From assembly GCA_030694935.1 (NCBI GenBank), contig JAUYUA010000045.1, positions 62,001-126,000 on the forward strand: DNA of 64,000 nt, given 5' to 3'. Positions 8,180 to 17,861 of this stretch are shown here, piece after piece. The stretch's first letter is position 1, and each line of letters begins with the position of its first letter. The stretch comes from Lutibacter sp. GTDB lineage: Bacteria > Bacteroidota > Bacteroidia > Flavobacteriales > Flavobacteriaceae. The notes under the pieces are model-generated. The model searched no databases. It worked only from the letters and a program-made list of their open reading frames with translations, and was not told the DNA's origin. Position numbers and translations under genes: made by a program.

Positions 8180-8767
8180 ATGGATTTTTTCAAAAAGTTA
8201 TTTAATGCCCCTAAACAAAAGGAAACTTTAGACGAAGATTTAGAGTTTCAGGACTTGCCAATTGATCAAATTTTTGTTAAAAATTTCATCAAAAACAAAG
8301 GCAAGTTTTTGTATTGCACAACTTTACAAGAAGTGACTTTGAATTTATCCAAAATAATTGAGGAGAATTCATGGACAACCATAAGTTGCAACGATTATGA
8401 TTTACTGAAACTTGTGAAAGCAATTAAAGTTGAAACCACAGAGGAATTAAATAAAAAAACGCCCTTTTTTTTAAGCTGTGAACATCTCATTGCTGAAAAC
8501 GGGAGTATTTTATTCTCTTCAAACCAACTAAAAGAACATAAAATTGCTGAATTATCCGAAAACTTTATCGTTTATGCCACCACAAGTCAATTGGTAAATA
8601 CAAAAGGAGAAAGTTTAACCGGAATTCAATCACGCTATCAAGGAAATATCCCCAGCAATATTAGCGCAGTAAACAATTTTAATATAGAGGCCATTGAAGA
8701 AGATTTTATGAGTTATGGCAACACAAATTCAAAAAACCTATATTTGCTGTTGTTTGAAGACCTATAA
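8180..8767 (+). CDS. LUD (LutB/LutC-like) domain protein
   Basis: This 195-residue protein resembles the LUD domain (former DUF162) of LutC/LutB lactate-utilisation proteins, with a C-terminal half running from FFLSCEHLIAENGSI through FIVYATTSQLV. It has no iron-sulfur Cys clusters and no other lut genes nearby, so a role in lactate oxidation is doubtful. Its place between ftsH and cdsA is a setting I associate with flavobacterial genomes. It ends 3 bp before cdsA. The function is unknown; the protein is cytoplasmic. Confidence 0.7.
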   Translation: MDFFKKLFNAPKQKETLDEDLEFQDLPIDQIFVKNFIKNKGKFLYCTTLQEVTLNLSKIIEENSWTTISCNDYDLLKLVKAIKVETTEELNKKTPFFLSCEHLIAENGSILFSSNQLKEHKIAELSENFIVYATTSQLVNTKGESLTGIQSRYQGNIPSNISAVNNFNIEAIEEDFMSYGNTNSKNLYLLLFEDL

Positions 8768-8770
8768 ATT

Positions 8771-9586
8771 ATGAAACTAATTGTAAAGCGCACATTATCA
8801 GGCCTTGTTTTTGTTAGTGTTTTAATATTTTCCATTTTATTCAGTAAAATATCCTTTATTTTTGTTTTTTTTATTTCCATGCTGTTTTGTTTGTATGAGT
8901 TTAAAAAAATGATTCAGTTAAAAAGCATATTTCCATATATTATTGGAACCCTTTTATTTGTTTTTGGAAACATTTTAAATGTTGATGATGTTCCTGCCCG
9001 AATTATATTTGAGTATGTGGGCGTCTTGCTTTTTTTAACTATTTTCATCACCTTTGCTTCCATTCTATTTGCAAAAAAGGAAGAAGTTGTTAGCCATTTA
9101 GGCAAAATTTTCCTCTCCATTATATACATTGTTGTTCCGTTTACTTTAATTGTGCAAATACCGTTTTTAAACGCATCATTTAATTATGTAAACACCACTA
9201 TTTTAGGTGTTTTTATTTTAATTTGGACAAGTGACACTTTCGCTTTTTTGGTAGGAAAGAATTTTGGGAAACATAAACTATTAAAACGCATTTCACCAAA
9301 TAAAACAATTGAAGGATTTATTGGAGGAATGGTTTTTACTTTTTTGGCGAGCCTTGTTTTAGCCAATCAATTTACGTCGCTTACCCAAAAACAATGGCTT
9401 GTTATTGCAGGGATTGTCGGAATATTTGGAGTTTTGGGCGACTTAATAGAATCCATGTTTAAAAGACAGGCAGGCGTAAAAGACAGCAGTAATTTTATTC
9501 CGGGTCATGGCGGATTTTTAGACAGGTTTGACAGTGTTATTTTTGCTGCGCCATTTATATTTATTTATTTACAATTAGTTCATTAA
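8771..9586 (+). CDS. cdsA: Phosphatidate cytidylyltransferase
   Basis: CdsA (271 residues) makes CDP-diacylglycerol from phosphatidate and CTP in the inner membrane. It has about eight hydrophobic segments and the full family signature near the C-terminus, SMFKRQAGVKDSS followed by FIPGHGGFLDRFDS, with the metal-binding Asp residues. It begins 3 bp after the LUD gene and is followed 2 bp later by psd, so phospholipid synthesis genes are packed together: CDP-DAG leads via phosphatidylserine to phosphatidylethanolamine. Confidence 0.96.
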   Translation: MKLIVKRTLSGLVFVSVLIFSILFSKISFIFVFFISMLFCLYEFKKMIQLKSIFPYIIGTLLFVFGNILNVDDVPARIIFEYVGVLLFLTIFITFASILFAKKEEVVSHLGKIFLSIIYIVVPFTLIVQIPFLNASFNYVNTTILGVFILIWTSDTFAFLVGKNFGKHKLLKRISPNKTIEGFIGGMVFTFLASLVLANQFTSLTQKQWLVIAGIVGIFGVLGDLIESMFKRQAGVKDSSNFIPGHGGFLDRFDSVIFAAPFIFIYLQLVH

Positions 9587-9588
9587 TT

Positions 9589-10239
9589 ATGTTCCATAAA
9601 GAAGGTTATAAAATAATAATCATTGCTACTTTTATAGTAGGTATAGGCATTTTAGCCATTGACAAGCTTGTTGAATTGGTATGGCTAAACAAACTGTTAT
9701 CGCTGCTTTTTCTTGGTATTTATGTGTTGATTCTACAATTTTTCAGAAACCCAAAAAGGCATACAATGATAAATGACGCCCATATTATTGCGCCAGTTGA
9801 CGGTAAAGTGGTGGTTATAGAAGAAGTTTTTGAAAAAGAATATTTTAACGAAAAAAGAATGCAAGTTTCCATATTTATGTCACCCATAAATGTTCATGTA
9901 ACAAGATATCCAATTGGCGGGGAAGTTGTATTCAGTAAATATCATCCGGGAAAATATTTGGTTGCCTGGCATCCAAAATCATCTGAAGACAATGAAAGAA
10001 CAACTGTGGTAATCGCAAATAAAACCGCAGGAGAAATATTATATAGACAAGTTGCCGGCGCACTTGCCAGACGCATTGTAAACTACGCAAAACCGCAAAT
10101 GCAGGTTGTACAGGGAAGCGATGCGGGATTTATAAAATTTGGTTCAAGGGTTGATATTTTTTTACCCTTAAATGCGGTAATCAAGGTAAATTTGAATGAT
10201 CGCGTTAAAGGCGGGGAGCAAATCATTGCAACACTGTAA
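9589..10239 (+). CDS. psd: Phosphatidylserine decarboxylase proenzyme (short type)
   Basis: This 216-residue protein is the short form of phosphatidylserine decarboxylase, which makes phosphatidylethanolamine. Two N-terminal hydrophobic segments (about residues 8-26 and 32-50) anchor it. The self-cleavage and pyruvoyl site is the Ser in FGSRVDIFLP near residue 187, and MSPINVHVTRYP is the other family motif. It lies 2 bp after cdsA and 20 bp before an acyl-CoA-binding protein gene, forming one lipid operon. Confidence 0.95.
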   Translation: MFHKEGYKIIIIATFIVGIGILAIDKLVELVWLNKLLSLLFLGIYVLILQFFRNPKRHTMINDAHIIAPVDGKVVVIEEVFEKEYFNEKRMQVSIFMSPINVHVTRYPIGGEVVFSKYHPGKYLVAWHPKSSEDNERTTVVIANKTAGEILYRQVAGALARRIVNYAKPQMQVVQGSDAGFIKFGSRVDIFLPLNAVIKVNLNDRVKGGEQIIATL

Positions 10240-10259
10240 CTTTGTTAAAACACGTCGTT

Positions 10260-10526
10260 ATGACAAAAAAATTAGACATTGCTTTTGCAGAGGCGTACGA
10301 AATTTCATCTGCCACAAGCATTAAACTTCCGCCAGATATCATGTTGCAGTTATATGCCTATTATAAACAGGCAACAAAAGGGAGCAATTATGAGCAACCA
10401 TCAGGCGATGTAGAATTGAGAAACGCTTTTAAATTAAACGCTTGGTTTCAGGTAAGCCAAATGAGCGATGATGAAGCAAAAAAGGAATATATCAATCTTG
10501 TCAATAAATATTTAAAAAACAAATAA
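10260..10526 (+). CDS. Acyl-CoA-binding protein
   Basis: This 88-residue protein is a single ACBP domain with the helix motif LQLYAYYKQATKG, which contains the Tyr and Lys used to bind the acyl-CoA nucleotide, and a normal length for the family. It would hold long-chain acyl-CoA in the cytosol. The start is the ATG at 10260 (MTKKLD); a TTG at 10242 could extend it by six residues but is less likely. Its position after cdsA and psd agrees with a role in lipid supply. Confidence 0.9.
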   Translation: MTKKLDIAFAEAYEISSATSIKLPPDIMLQLYAYYKQATKGSNYEQPSGDVELRNAFKLNAWFQVSQMSDDEAKKEYINLVNKYLKNK

Positions 10527-10610
10527 CAAACCATATTAACGATTACATCATAAAATCACTTACTTTTAAAATTAGAATCCTTCAAACCAAATCTTATAAC
10601 TAATTACGCC

Positions 10611-11228
10611 ATGATGAAAAAAATATATTTATTGGTACTGTTAGTTATTACAGTGACAATCGTAACATCTTGTAAAAAAAATGTAAAAGACAAAAAACCG
10701 ATTACTGCCAAAATGTACACAGTAATGGCCGATTCTTTAATAATAAGTTGGACAGCATATAAAACAACTGCTAAAGTTCCGGTTAATGGTCAGTTTTCAG
10801 AATTAATCATTGAAAATGCAAAAAAAGATTCTACAATGTTAGGCGCATTGAACGGATTAAAATTTAAAATACCCGTAAATAGTTTATTTACAAATGACAC
10901 CTTAAGAGACGGGAAATTAAAAAAATTCTTTTTTGGTTCGATGCAAAATACCAACTTCATTAAAGGTGTTTTGCAAATGAATAATGAAAATACCAGCATG
11001 GTCGAATTGACTATGAATGGCATTACAAGAGAATTGCCCATTGCTTATATTTTAACTGACAACAAGGTGACCATTGTTGGCAATATGGAATTAGACAATT
11101 GGCAGGCCAAGGCCGCTTTAGAAGCTTTAAATGTGGTTTGCAAGGATTTGCACACTGGAGACGATGGCATCACAAAAACGTGGAGCGATGTTAAAATTGA
11201 GGTGATTGCCGTTTTGAAATATGAATAG
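10611..11228 (+). CDS. YceI-like domain lipoprotein
   Basis: This 205-residue protein has a lipoprotein signal (hydrophobic run, then VTSC as the lipobox with Cys at residue 21). The mature part resembles the YceI lipocalin-like fold: SLIISWTAYKTTAKVPVNGQF, FKIPVNSLFTNDT and VELTMNGITRELP. YceI proteins bind isoprenoid-type lipids in a beta barrel. It should sit in the periplasm attached to a membrane. It is separated from the convergent DUF349 gene by a bidirectional terminator. Confidence 0.8.
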   Translation: MMKKIYLLVLLVITVTIVTSCKKNVKDKKPITAKMYTVMADSLIISWTAYKTTAKVPVNGQFSELIIENAKKDSTMLGALNGLKFKIPVNSLFTNDTLRDGKLKKFFFGSMQNTNFIKGVLQMNNENTSMVELTMNGITRELPIAYILTDNKVTIVGNMELDNWQAKAALEALNVVCKDLHTGDDGITKTWSDVKIEVIAVLKYE

Positions 11229-11303
11229 AAATATATATTAAAAACCAAATTTATATTTGTCCAAACTCAGACAAATTACAACTATTTTTGACCACATTAC
11301 CTA

Positions 11304-11336
11304 AAAAAAAACCTGCTATGCAGGCTTTTTTTTTTT
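11304..11336. terminator. Bidirectional Rho-independent terminator
   Basis: Stem CCTGC/GCAGG (11312-11316 and 11320-11324), loop TAT, is flanked by a run of A on the left and a run of T on the right. It serves both the YceI-like gene (plus) and the DUF349 gene (minus). Confidence 0.85.
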
Positions 11337-13464
11337 AATAATCCAATTGTCTCAGAAAATCTAATTTGGATTTCCATACCTCAAATTTTTCCTTATAAAC
11401 ATTAATTTGATTACGCACATTGATCACCAAAGGATTGTCATCAGAAACATTGGATATAAATCCAATATTGTTTTCCAATTGCTGTATTTCTTTAGAAGTT
11501 TCCTCCATTTTTCGTCGCACGAAAAGCTGTTCAGAATCTAATTTTCGATAATTTTTTTGTTCAATATAGCTATTCACCAAGTTTTCAAACTTAATCATTT
11601 CAATACTTTGCTTATCGATGGCATTTTCTTCAACAATTTTGTCCAATAATTTATTGAACTTCACCTCAATATGTTTCATTTCTTGAGGAACCCTTCCCAT
11701 TTCTCGCCATTTTTTAACATATTCTTTTAGCATATTTACGGAAATCTCTGTTTTGCTTTCGATTGCTTCTTTAATTTCTGTTAAAAGTTCTTTCTTTTTG
11801 CCAAAAACATCCAACTCCAATTTTGAACCTGCATCTTTCTGTTGGTGCAATCGGTCAAAGTAATGGTTACAAGCATCTTTAAATTCCTTCCACAATTTGT
11901 CAGAATATTTTTGGGGAACGTGACCAATTTTTTTCCATTCCATCTGAATTTTCTTCATAACTTCAGTGGCGGCTTCCCAATCTTCACTGTCTTTGATGGC
12001 TTCCGCCTGCTCAATAAGCGACTTCTTTTTGTTTAAATTGTCTAGATGTTCGTGTTTAACAAGCTTAAAGTAATTGTTCTTGTCAATATTGAATTTTTTG
12101 GTGGCTTCTTTATACTTTTCCCAAATTAAATCACTTTTTTCTCTTGGCACTTGTTTAATTTCCGCAAACTTATTACGCAAAACTTCCAAATCCTTAATGC
12201 TTTTTTGCCATTCTGCTCGCGTCAAATTTTTTGAAGTGTCAAGTGCTTCAATCTCCGCAATCACTGCCATTTTTTTCTCAACATTGCCTTCATATTTTGA
12301 TTTCATGTCTTTGAAAAAATCATGTCTCTTGTCGTGTACTTTTCTGGTGGCTTCACTAAAACGGTCCCAAACCTCATCTCTATGTTCTGCAGCTATTGGT
12401 CCAAAATCTTCTTTCCATAATTTATGCAACACCTGTAATTCTTTAAAAGCGGCATTTACATCGGCAGATTCCGCCAATTCTTCAGCTCTTGTAACAAGTT
12501 TTAGTTTTTCTTCCAAATTATGTTTAAAATCGAGGTCACGGAAATCATTGCTTAAATGCAATAAATCATAAAAACGCTCCACATGATGTTGGTAAGTTCT
12601 CCAGGTATCGTTGTATTTTACCCGAGGAATTAGGCCTATTCTCACCCATCTGGTTTGAATATCTTTAAACTTTTTATACATGGTAGCGCCTTCGGCGTTA
12701 TCAATTAAATGTTTAAGCTCTTCAATTAAGCAAAGCTTGGCAAGTAAATTATCATTTAACTGTTTATCTTGTCCGGCATAATATTCATTTCTTTTGATTT
12801 TAAAATCGTAAAGAATACTGTTATAGGTAGATTTTATTGGACTGCTGAATTGAAAATCAACCAAATCTCCTCCAAGTTCCAAAAATTTATCTTTTTCAAC
12901 TTTTAAGAGCTCTCCATATTTAATATGAAAAGCCTGCTTAATGGCGTTTATGTTATTGGTGATGCTTTGAACCTGATTTTCTTTTACAAGCTTGCTTAAT
13001 TCAGCCACTAAATCTTCCAAATTTAAGTCGGCATACTCAAGCATTTCAATAGTTGAATGCTCAACATTTTCCGAGCTTTCGGCAATTTTGATATCCATTT
13101 CATCAACGGCATTGCTAGACGGCGACGTTTTTTTAGGTTTTAATTTTTTTTGCGTATCCTCTTGAACATCAGAAACTATGGGTGCGGAAACATTTTCAGC
13201 AACTTCACTTTCTATCACCTCATCAACTTTTACGGATAAAGCAGCTTCTTTTGTTTCGATTTCGTTTTGGGTATCTTCCTGAATTTCAGAAGTTTCGGAG
13301 ATTACGGTGCTTTCAGCAACTTCATTTTCTGCGACATCAACATCTTCAGTGACCGAAGGCAATTCTGCAATATTTAATTCATTTTGGGTTTCTTCCTGAA
13401 TTTCAGAAATTTGTGTTGATGAAGCAGTTTCTTCTATCGGCAATTTTTTTTCATCGTCTAACAT
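11335..13464 (-). CDS. DUF349 repeat protein
   Basis: This 709-residue protein has an acidic, low-complexity N-terminal 130 residues with three degenerate copies of an E(I/V)QE(E/D)TQN unit. The rest is a helical region of several DUF349 repeats, each with the pattern W..(I/L)..VP....D..W..F (for example WKKIGHVPQKYSDKLWKEF). It has no signal peptide and is probably cytoplasmic, rich in coiled coil. DUF349 proteins are widespread in Bacteroidota and their role is not established. The gene stands alone between a shared terminator and the divergent end of aroE. Confidence 0.88.
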   Translation of the reverse strand: MLDDEKKLPIEETASSTQISEIQEETQNELNIAELPSVTEDVDVAENEVAESTVISETSEIQEDTQNEIETKEAALSVKVDEVIESEVAENVSAPIVSDVQEDTQKKLKPKKTSPSSNAVDEMDIKIAESSENVEHSTIEMLEYADLNLEDLVAELSKLVKENQVQSITNNINAIKQAFHIKYGELLKVEKDKFLELGGDLVDFQFSSPIKSTYNSILYDFKIKRNEYYAGQDKQLNDNLLAKLCLIEELKHLIDNAEGATMYKKFKDIQTRWVRIGLIPRVKYNDTWRTYQHHVERFYDLLHLSNDFRDLDFKHNLEEKLKLVTRAEELAESADVNAAFKELQVLHKLWKEDFGPIAAEHRDEVWDRFSEATRKVHDKRHDFFKDMKSKYEGNVEKKMAVIAEIEALDTSKNLTRAEWQKSIKDLEVLRNKFAEIKQVPREKSDLIWEKYKEATKKFNIDKNNYFKLVKHEHLDNLNKKKSLIEQAEAIKDSEDWEAATEVMKKIQMEWKKIGHVPQKYSDKLWKEFKDACNHYFDRLHQQKDAGSKLELDVFGKKKELLTEIKEAIESKTEISVNMLKEYVKKWREMGRVPQEMKHIEVKFNKLLDKIVEENAIDKQSIEMIKFENLVNSYIEQKNYRKLDSEQLFVRRKMEETSKEIQQLENNIGFISNVSDDNPLVINVRNQINVYKEKFEVWKSKLDFLRQLDY

Positions 13465-13591
13465 ATAAAAATGTTTAAGGTTCGTTTAATTATATTCATT
13501 AATAATTTTAAAAATAGCCTTTTACAAAAAAACTACTTCTTTAAAAGATGTGATTTTTTTAGAAAAGTTGCGTAAATTTAGGGAATTCTTT

Positions 13592-14338
13592 TCACGAATG
13601 CCATATTTCCCAAGCTTTTTCCGCTTGTAATTCAAGCATTTCCAATCCGTTTTTAATACTGGCGCCGTGTTTTTTGCCTTTTTGCAAAAATTTAGTTTCC
13701 GCAGGATTGTATATCAAATCATACAGCAAGTGTTTGTCTGAAACATATTGATACGGAATTGGTGGGGCATTTTCGATATTTGGATGCGTGCCAACTGGCG
13801 TGCAATTGACTATAATTGTATATTCACCCATAATTTTTGCATCCAGCATTTCATAGGTAAACATGTCTTCAATTTCATTTCTTGAAACAAATTTATAGGC
13901 AATGTTTAATTTTTTAAATACGTACGCAATTGCTTTGGAAGCACCGCCAGTTCCCAGAATTAACGCCTTTTTATGATGGTTCTTCAGCAATGGTTCTATT
14001 GATTTTTGAAAACCGTGCGCATCGGTGTTGTATCCAATTAATTGATTGTCATCAGTCACTTTTATGGTATTTACAGCACCAATTTTTTGGGCTTCCGAAT
14101 CAACTTCATCCAAATATTTTATGATGGCTTCTTTGTAAGGAATGGTCACATTCAGTCCCCTAAATTCATCTTCTCGATGGTATAACAAAAAAGGGAATTC
14201 TTCAATTTCAGGAATGTCAAAATTGTAATAATGATAATTATTCAAACCTAATTTTTTAAATTTTTCCTGAAAGTATTTTCGGGAAAATGAATAGGAAATA
14301 TCCTTTCCTATGATGCCGAATTTTGTGCGATTACTCAT
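13592..14338 (-). CDS. aroE: Shikimate dehydrogenase (NADP+)
   Basis: AroE (248 residues) reduces 3-dehydroshikimate to shikimate in aromatic amino acid synthesis. Seen are the substrate site SYSFSRKYF, the catalytic Lys in NVTIPYKEAI, the Asp in GYNTDAHGF, and the dinucleotide loop LGTGGASKAI. The chosen start is the ATG at 14338 (MSNRTKFG), which overlaps the end of the DUF368 gene by 8 bp; a frame 12 codons longer is less likely. The length is slightly short, as is usual in this phylum. Confidence 0.94.
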   Translation of the reverse strand: MSNRTKFGIIGKDISYSFSRKYFQEKFKKLGLNNYHYYNFDIPEIEEFPFLLYHREDEFRGLNVTIPYKEAIIKYLDEVDSEAQKIGAVNTIKVTDDNQLIGYNTDAHGFQKSIEPLLKNHHKKALILGTGGASKAIAYVFKKLNIAYKFVSRNEIEDMFTYEMLDAKIMGEYTIIVNCTPVGTHPNIENAPPIPYQYVSDKHLLYDLIYNPAETKFLQKGKKHGASIKNGLEMLELQAEKAWEIWHS

Positions 14339-15353
14339 TGCTATATTCTTTACGTTCAGATCCAAATTTATCAATTAACAAAACCAGTCCGGCCCCAATT
14401 ACAATAAAGAAAATGGCAATCCAGGTTTCCTGCTGCGAAAAATCGGGCATGTATCTTTTATAATTTTCAATCACTTTGTCGCCATTGATATCGAACAATG
14501 TTTTTCCATTCACAATTTTATACACTTCCATTTTCCATGGCCAAACAATACCTAAAGATCCCGCAATAAAACCAATAATTAAAGAAGTTACTATTTGATG
14601 CCATCTTTTTAACACATAACCTAAAATATGGGAGGTAATCACCAAACCAAAACCTGAACCTAGGGTAAATACCACAATAATTTTAAGATACCTTATGCGT
14701 TCTGCACTGTCCAAAAAACTAAAATCACCCGTAAAAACATCAACAAAAGTTTTATACAGCATGGTTACAGAATCTACCAAGAGCAACACATAATTACCCA
14801 TTAATATTAAGATAAATGATCCCGAAAGTCCGGGCAGCGTCATTCCTGTAACCCCAATGATACCACAGAAAAACACAAACCACAAGTTGTCATTTTCTTT
14901 GGCCGGATTCATAAAACTAATGGCGATTCCTATTAAAATTCCCAAAATCATCGAAATAATATTGCTTCTCCTCCAATCGTTAAAGTCTTTTGAAATATAG
15001 TAGATTGATCCAATAATCATCCCAAAAAAAGCACTCCAAACGTACAGTTCATAATGCCTTAAAAAATAATCCAACAACAACGAAACGCTAAAATAACTAA
15101 AAACGCTGCCGCCCATCACAAGCAATAAAAAAGTACCGTTTACATAATAATAAAAACTTTTAAACCGCCTGTTGTAAAGCAATAAAAAGGCTTTATAATT
15201 TATTTTTCTGAACGAATAAATTAACTCTTCATAAAAACCAAACACAAATGAAACCATGCCTCCGGAAACTCCGGGAACCTTATTTGCAACTCCCATAGAA
15301 AGACCTTTGATAAAAAGGAAAATCTTATCTAAAAAACTGCGGTTTCGTGCCAT
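14331..15353 (-). CDS. DUF368 family membrane protein (PopT-like), copy 2
   Basis: This 340-residue protein has about nine to ten membrane segments and the DUF368 signatures ANKVPGVSGGMVSFVFGFYE near the N-terminus and LPGLSGSFILILMGNY in the middle. DUF368 proteins, named PopT in recent work, recycle undecaprenyl phosphate across the inner membrane. It follows its paralogue by 3 bp and overlaps aroE. The C-terminal region contains a longer polar insert than copy 1. Confidence 0.87.
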   Translation of the reverse strand: MARNRSFLDKIFLFIKGLSMGVANKVPGVSGGMVSFVFGFYEELIYSFRKINYKAFLLLYNRRFKSFYYYVNGTFLLLVMGGSVFSYFSVSLLLDYFLRHYELYVWSAFFGMIIGSIYYISKDFNDWRRSNIISMILGILIGIAISFMNPAKENDNLWFVFFCGIIGVTGMTLPGLSGSFILILMGNYVLLLVDSVTMLYKTFVDVFTGDFSFLDSAERIRYLKIIVVFTLGSGFGLVITSHILGYVLKRWHQIVTSLIIGFIAGSLGIVWPWKMEVYKIVNGKTLFDINGDKVIENYKRYMPDFSQQETWIAIFFIVIGAGLVLLIDKFGSERKEYSNE

Positions 15354-15356
15354 AAA

Positions 15357-16298
15357 TTAAACTTTATTTGAAATGTTAGCCAGTTTTTCCAACAGTACAA
15401 TCAATAAAAAACCGCCAATTAGCAAAATGATGGCCATCATTAATTGCGGATCTCCCTGATAAGAAAAAGGTGAAACGCTTTGCTCATTAAATGGAATTTT
15501 CACACCGTGAGAATCCACTCGCCAAGTAAGCGTTTCTTTCCATGGCCATATTTTGTTCAATGAGCCCAAAATAAAACCTGTTAATACTGCCAAAGTACTG
15601 TTTTTATGATGTTCAAACAGCCAATTTAACACTTTTGAAAAAGATAATATCCCAACAACAGCCCCAAAAGCTACAACGGCAATTAATTTGATATCTTTAT
15701 ATTGAAGTTCATCTAAAGCTTTTAAAATAGGTTTATAAGCGCCTAACAAAACCAATATAAAAGAGCCTGATATTCCCGGCAGAATCATAGCACAAATGGC
15801 TAAGGCTCCGGCAAAAAAGTAAAACAACAGCGATGAACTTTCTGAAATTGCAGGATGCAAGATGGTGATATAATAAGCTGCAACAGCGCCTAATATAAAT
15901 AATATTATTGCGGAAGCATTCCATTTTGTAATTTGTTTACTGACAAATAAAATACTTGCCAAAACCAACCCAAAAAAGAAGGACCAAATTAATATTGGTT
16001 TGTTTTCCAAAAGCCATGAAATTAGTTTTGCCAACGAAATGATGCTGATAAAAATACCAGACAATAAGGCCAATAGAAAATTACCGTTTATGGCTTTCCA
16101 GGCGGCTTTAAATCCTTCCTTTTTCAACAATTTTAAATTGATGATATTGATGGAACTTATTGACGACAGCAGTTCTTCGTAAATACCTGAAATAAAGGCG
16201 ATTGTTCCTCCGGAAACTCCTGGAACCACGTCAGCTGCGCCCATCGCAATACCTTTCAATAAAATAATGAGGTAATCGGTAAATTTTCTTTGTTGCAT
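15357..16298 (-). CDS. DUF368 family membrane protein (PopT-like), copy 1
   Basis: This 313-residue polytopic membrane protein carries the two DUF368 repeats GVSGGTIAFISGIYEEL and LPGISGSFILVLLGAY. It is a paralogue of the next gene (3 bp apart) and the two are probably co-transcribed with aroE. A minus-strand -7 box TACATTTG lies at 16327-16320. The likely role is undecaprenyl phosphate translocation for envelope synthesis; the need for two tandem copies is not explained by the sequence. Confidence 0.88.
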   Translation of the reverse strand: MQQRKFTDYLIILLKGIAMGAADVVPGVSGGTIAFISGIYEELLSSISSINIINLKLLKKEGFKAAWKAINGNFLLALLSGIFISIISLAKLISWLLENKPILIWSFFFGLVLASILFVSKQITKWNASAIILFILGAVAAYYITILHPAISESSSLLFYFFAGALAICAMILPGISGSFILVLLGAYKPILKALDELQYKDIKLIAVVAFGAVVGILSFSKVLNWLFEHHKNSTLAVLTGFILGSLNKIWPWKETLTWRVDSHGVKIPFNEQSVSPFSYQGDPQLMMAIILLIGGFLLIVLLEKLANISNKV

Positions 16299-16345
16299 TT
16301 GTCTCTATAAGTTTGGAGGCAAATGTAACATTTTTATCATGAAAT

Positions 16346-17734
16346 TTATTTAAATTCGGCTATTATATCCTTCACTTTTTGCAGTTTATAAACTTCAGGA
16401 AATAACTCTTTAATAATGGTATGGTATTCGTAATCAATCGACAAAGCTTCTTTTAAATGCATCGCTCCTTTTGGGTAATTTTTGAATTTAAAATACAAGC
16501 TTGCGAGCCTGTATTCAATTTCCGCAAAATCGTCAAAATACAATTTGGCTTTTAACAAATTGGTCAATGCGTCTTCATATTCTCCTAAAAAACACAATAC
16601 ATCACTCAACCCAACCCAAATCACCAAATCCAAATCCTGCAATAAAATACATTGTTGAAACGCAACAACCGCTTCTTCAAAATAGTTGAGTTTTAAAGTG
16701 ATTTCAGCATATTTTCTCCAATATACTGAATTTGACTCATCAATCTCAATGGCTTTATTCAAGTAAAATAAGGCCTTGTCATATTTTTTTCCTTTGATGT
16801 GCAAATTGGCAATGGCAATCCAGCCTTTATCCAAAAGCGGATCTTCCTGCACTGATTTTTTATAATATTTTAAGGCTAAAGTCGATTTTTTTAATTTTTC
16901 GTAACATTCTCCGATCCTAAAAAACACGAATGAAGTTGGATCATCAAATTTTATGGTAATCTTATAATTTTCTATGGCCTCTTCAAAACGACCCAGTTCT
17001 TCCAATGTTTTGGCCTTTTCAAGGTAGGCGCCCACAAAATATTCATCAATCAATACGGCAAAATCAAAAGCGCGCAACGCTTCAGTGTAATTTTCCACAA
17101 TAAAATATTGTCGGCCCAATTGGTGCCAGGCAATTTCGCTGTAAGGATCTTTATTGATGTAGTCATTCAAATATTCGGTTGCTTCCAAATGCTTATTTTG
17201 CATATCAAAGCAATAAATGACATTATAAAGTGCGGAATAATCTTCAACATCGGCTTCCAAACACTTTGAAAAATTAAGCAAAGCTTCATCAAAATCATCC
17301 AAATACAAATACTCCATGCCAATCAGGTTATAAATATCAGCTTCATCATCCGTAAATTTCAAGGCAATTTTCAATAAGGATATCGCTTTAAAATGATTGT
17401 CTTTTTTTGAAAAAATGCTTGCCTGCTGCACATAAATTTCATCGTTGGCAGGTTCTATGGCCTGTAATTCTTTTAACAGCGCCGTGGCCTTTTCATATTC
17501 CTCGTCAAAAATCATTAATTCGGCCTGCAATAACTTTAACATCACCGAATTTGGGTGTTGCTTTAGCCCTAAATTGATCGCTTTTTTCGCCAAAGAATTT
17601 TTGCCTGAATCCAAATAATAATGCACTATTTCTTCGAACTCAACCGAGTCGAAAAAATAAACACTATTCGTTTTTAGCATTGATTCAAACTTTGATAGCG
17701 ATATGTTATTTTCTTTTGGGGTTAAATCCATCAT
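16346..17734 (-). CDS. Tetratricopeptide repeat protein
   Basis: This 462-residue protein is almost entirely TPR: around ten 34-residue repeats can be followed, for example AIENYKITIKFDDPTSFVFF and ALFYLNKAIEIDESNSVYW. It has no signal peptide or membrane segment, so it is a cytoplasmic scaffold for protein-protein contacts. Partner unknown. A minus-strand -7 box TAAATTTG at 17750-17743 lies just upstream, giving a very short leader. It is divergent from pyrR. Confidence 0.9.
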   Translation of the reverse strand: MMDLTPKENNISLSKFESMLKTNSVYFFDSVEFEEIVHYYLDSGKNSLAKKAINLGLKQHPNSVMLKLLQAELMIFDEEYEKATALLKELQAIEPANDEIYVQQASIFSKKDNHFKAISLLKIALKFTDDEADIYNLIGMEYLYLDDFDEALLNFSKCLEADVEDYSALYNVIYCFDMQNKHLEATEYLNDYINKDPYSEIAWHQLGRQYFIVENYTEALRAFDFAVLIDEYFVGAYLEKAKTLEELGRFEEAIENYKITIKFDDPTSFVFFRIGECYEKLKKSTLALKYYKKSVQEDPLLDKGWIAIANLHIKGKKYDKALFYLNKAIEIDESNSVYWRKYAEITLKLNYFEEAVVAFQQCILLQDLDLVIWVGLSDVLCFLGEYEDALTNLLKAKLYFDDFAEIEYRLASLYFKFKNYPKGAMHLKEALSIDYEYHTIIKELFPEVYKLQKVKDIIAEFK

Positions 17735-17834
17735 AAAATTTGCAAATTTAGTGTCACAATAAAATTACGGGAACAAAGTAAGATATTAAAAATAACTTCT
17801 AATTGTTTTTAACAAATTAATTAACAAAATGCTT

Positions 17835-17861
17835 TATATTTGTATTCCAAACAATGTTTGG
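17835..17861 (+). promoter_or_regulatory. pyrR -7 box and leader hairpin
   Basis: TATATTTG at 17835-17842 is a perfect -7 box. Immediately after it CCAAAC-AAT-GTTTGG (17847-17861) forms a 6-bp stem ending 6 bases before the pyrR ATG, where it could mask the ribosome-binding region or serve as a DNA operator. Confidence 0.55.

Noticed and set aside
8180-8767. Assignment of the LUD gene as lutC of a lactate-oxidation operon
   Set aside because: No lutA or lutB gene and no Fe-S Cys motifs are nearby; the position between ftsH and cdsA argues for another role.
12074-12571. A 165-codon plus-strand frame opposite the DUF349 gene
   Set aside because: It lies antisense to a clear repeat protein, has a Ser/Leu/Phe-rich composition expected from reversed Glu/Lys codons, and has no promoter or ribosome-binding site.
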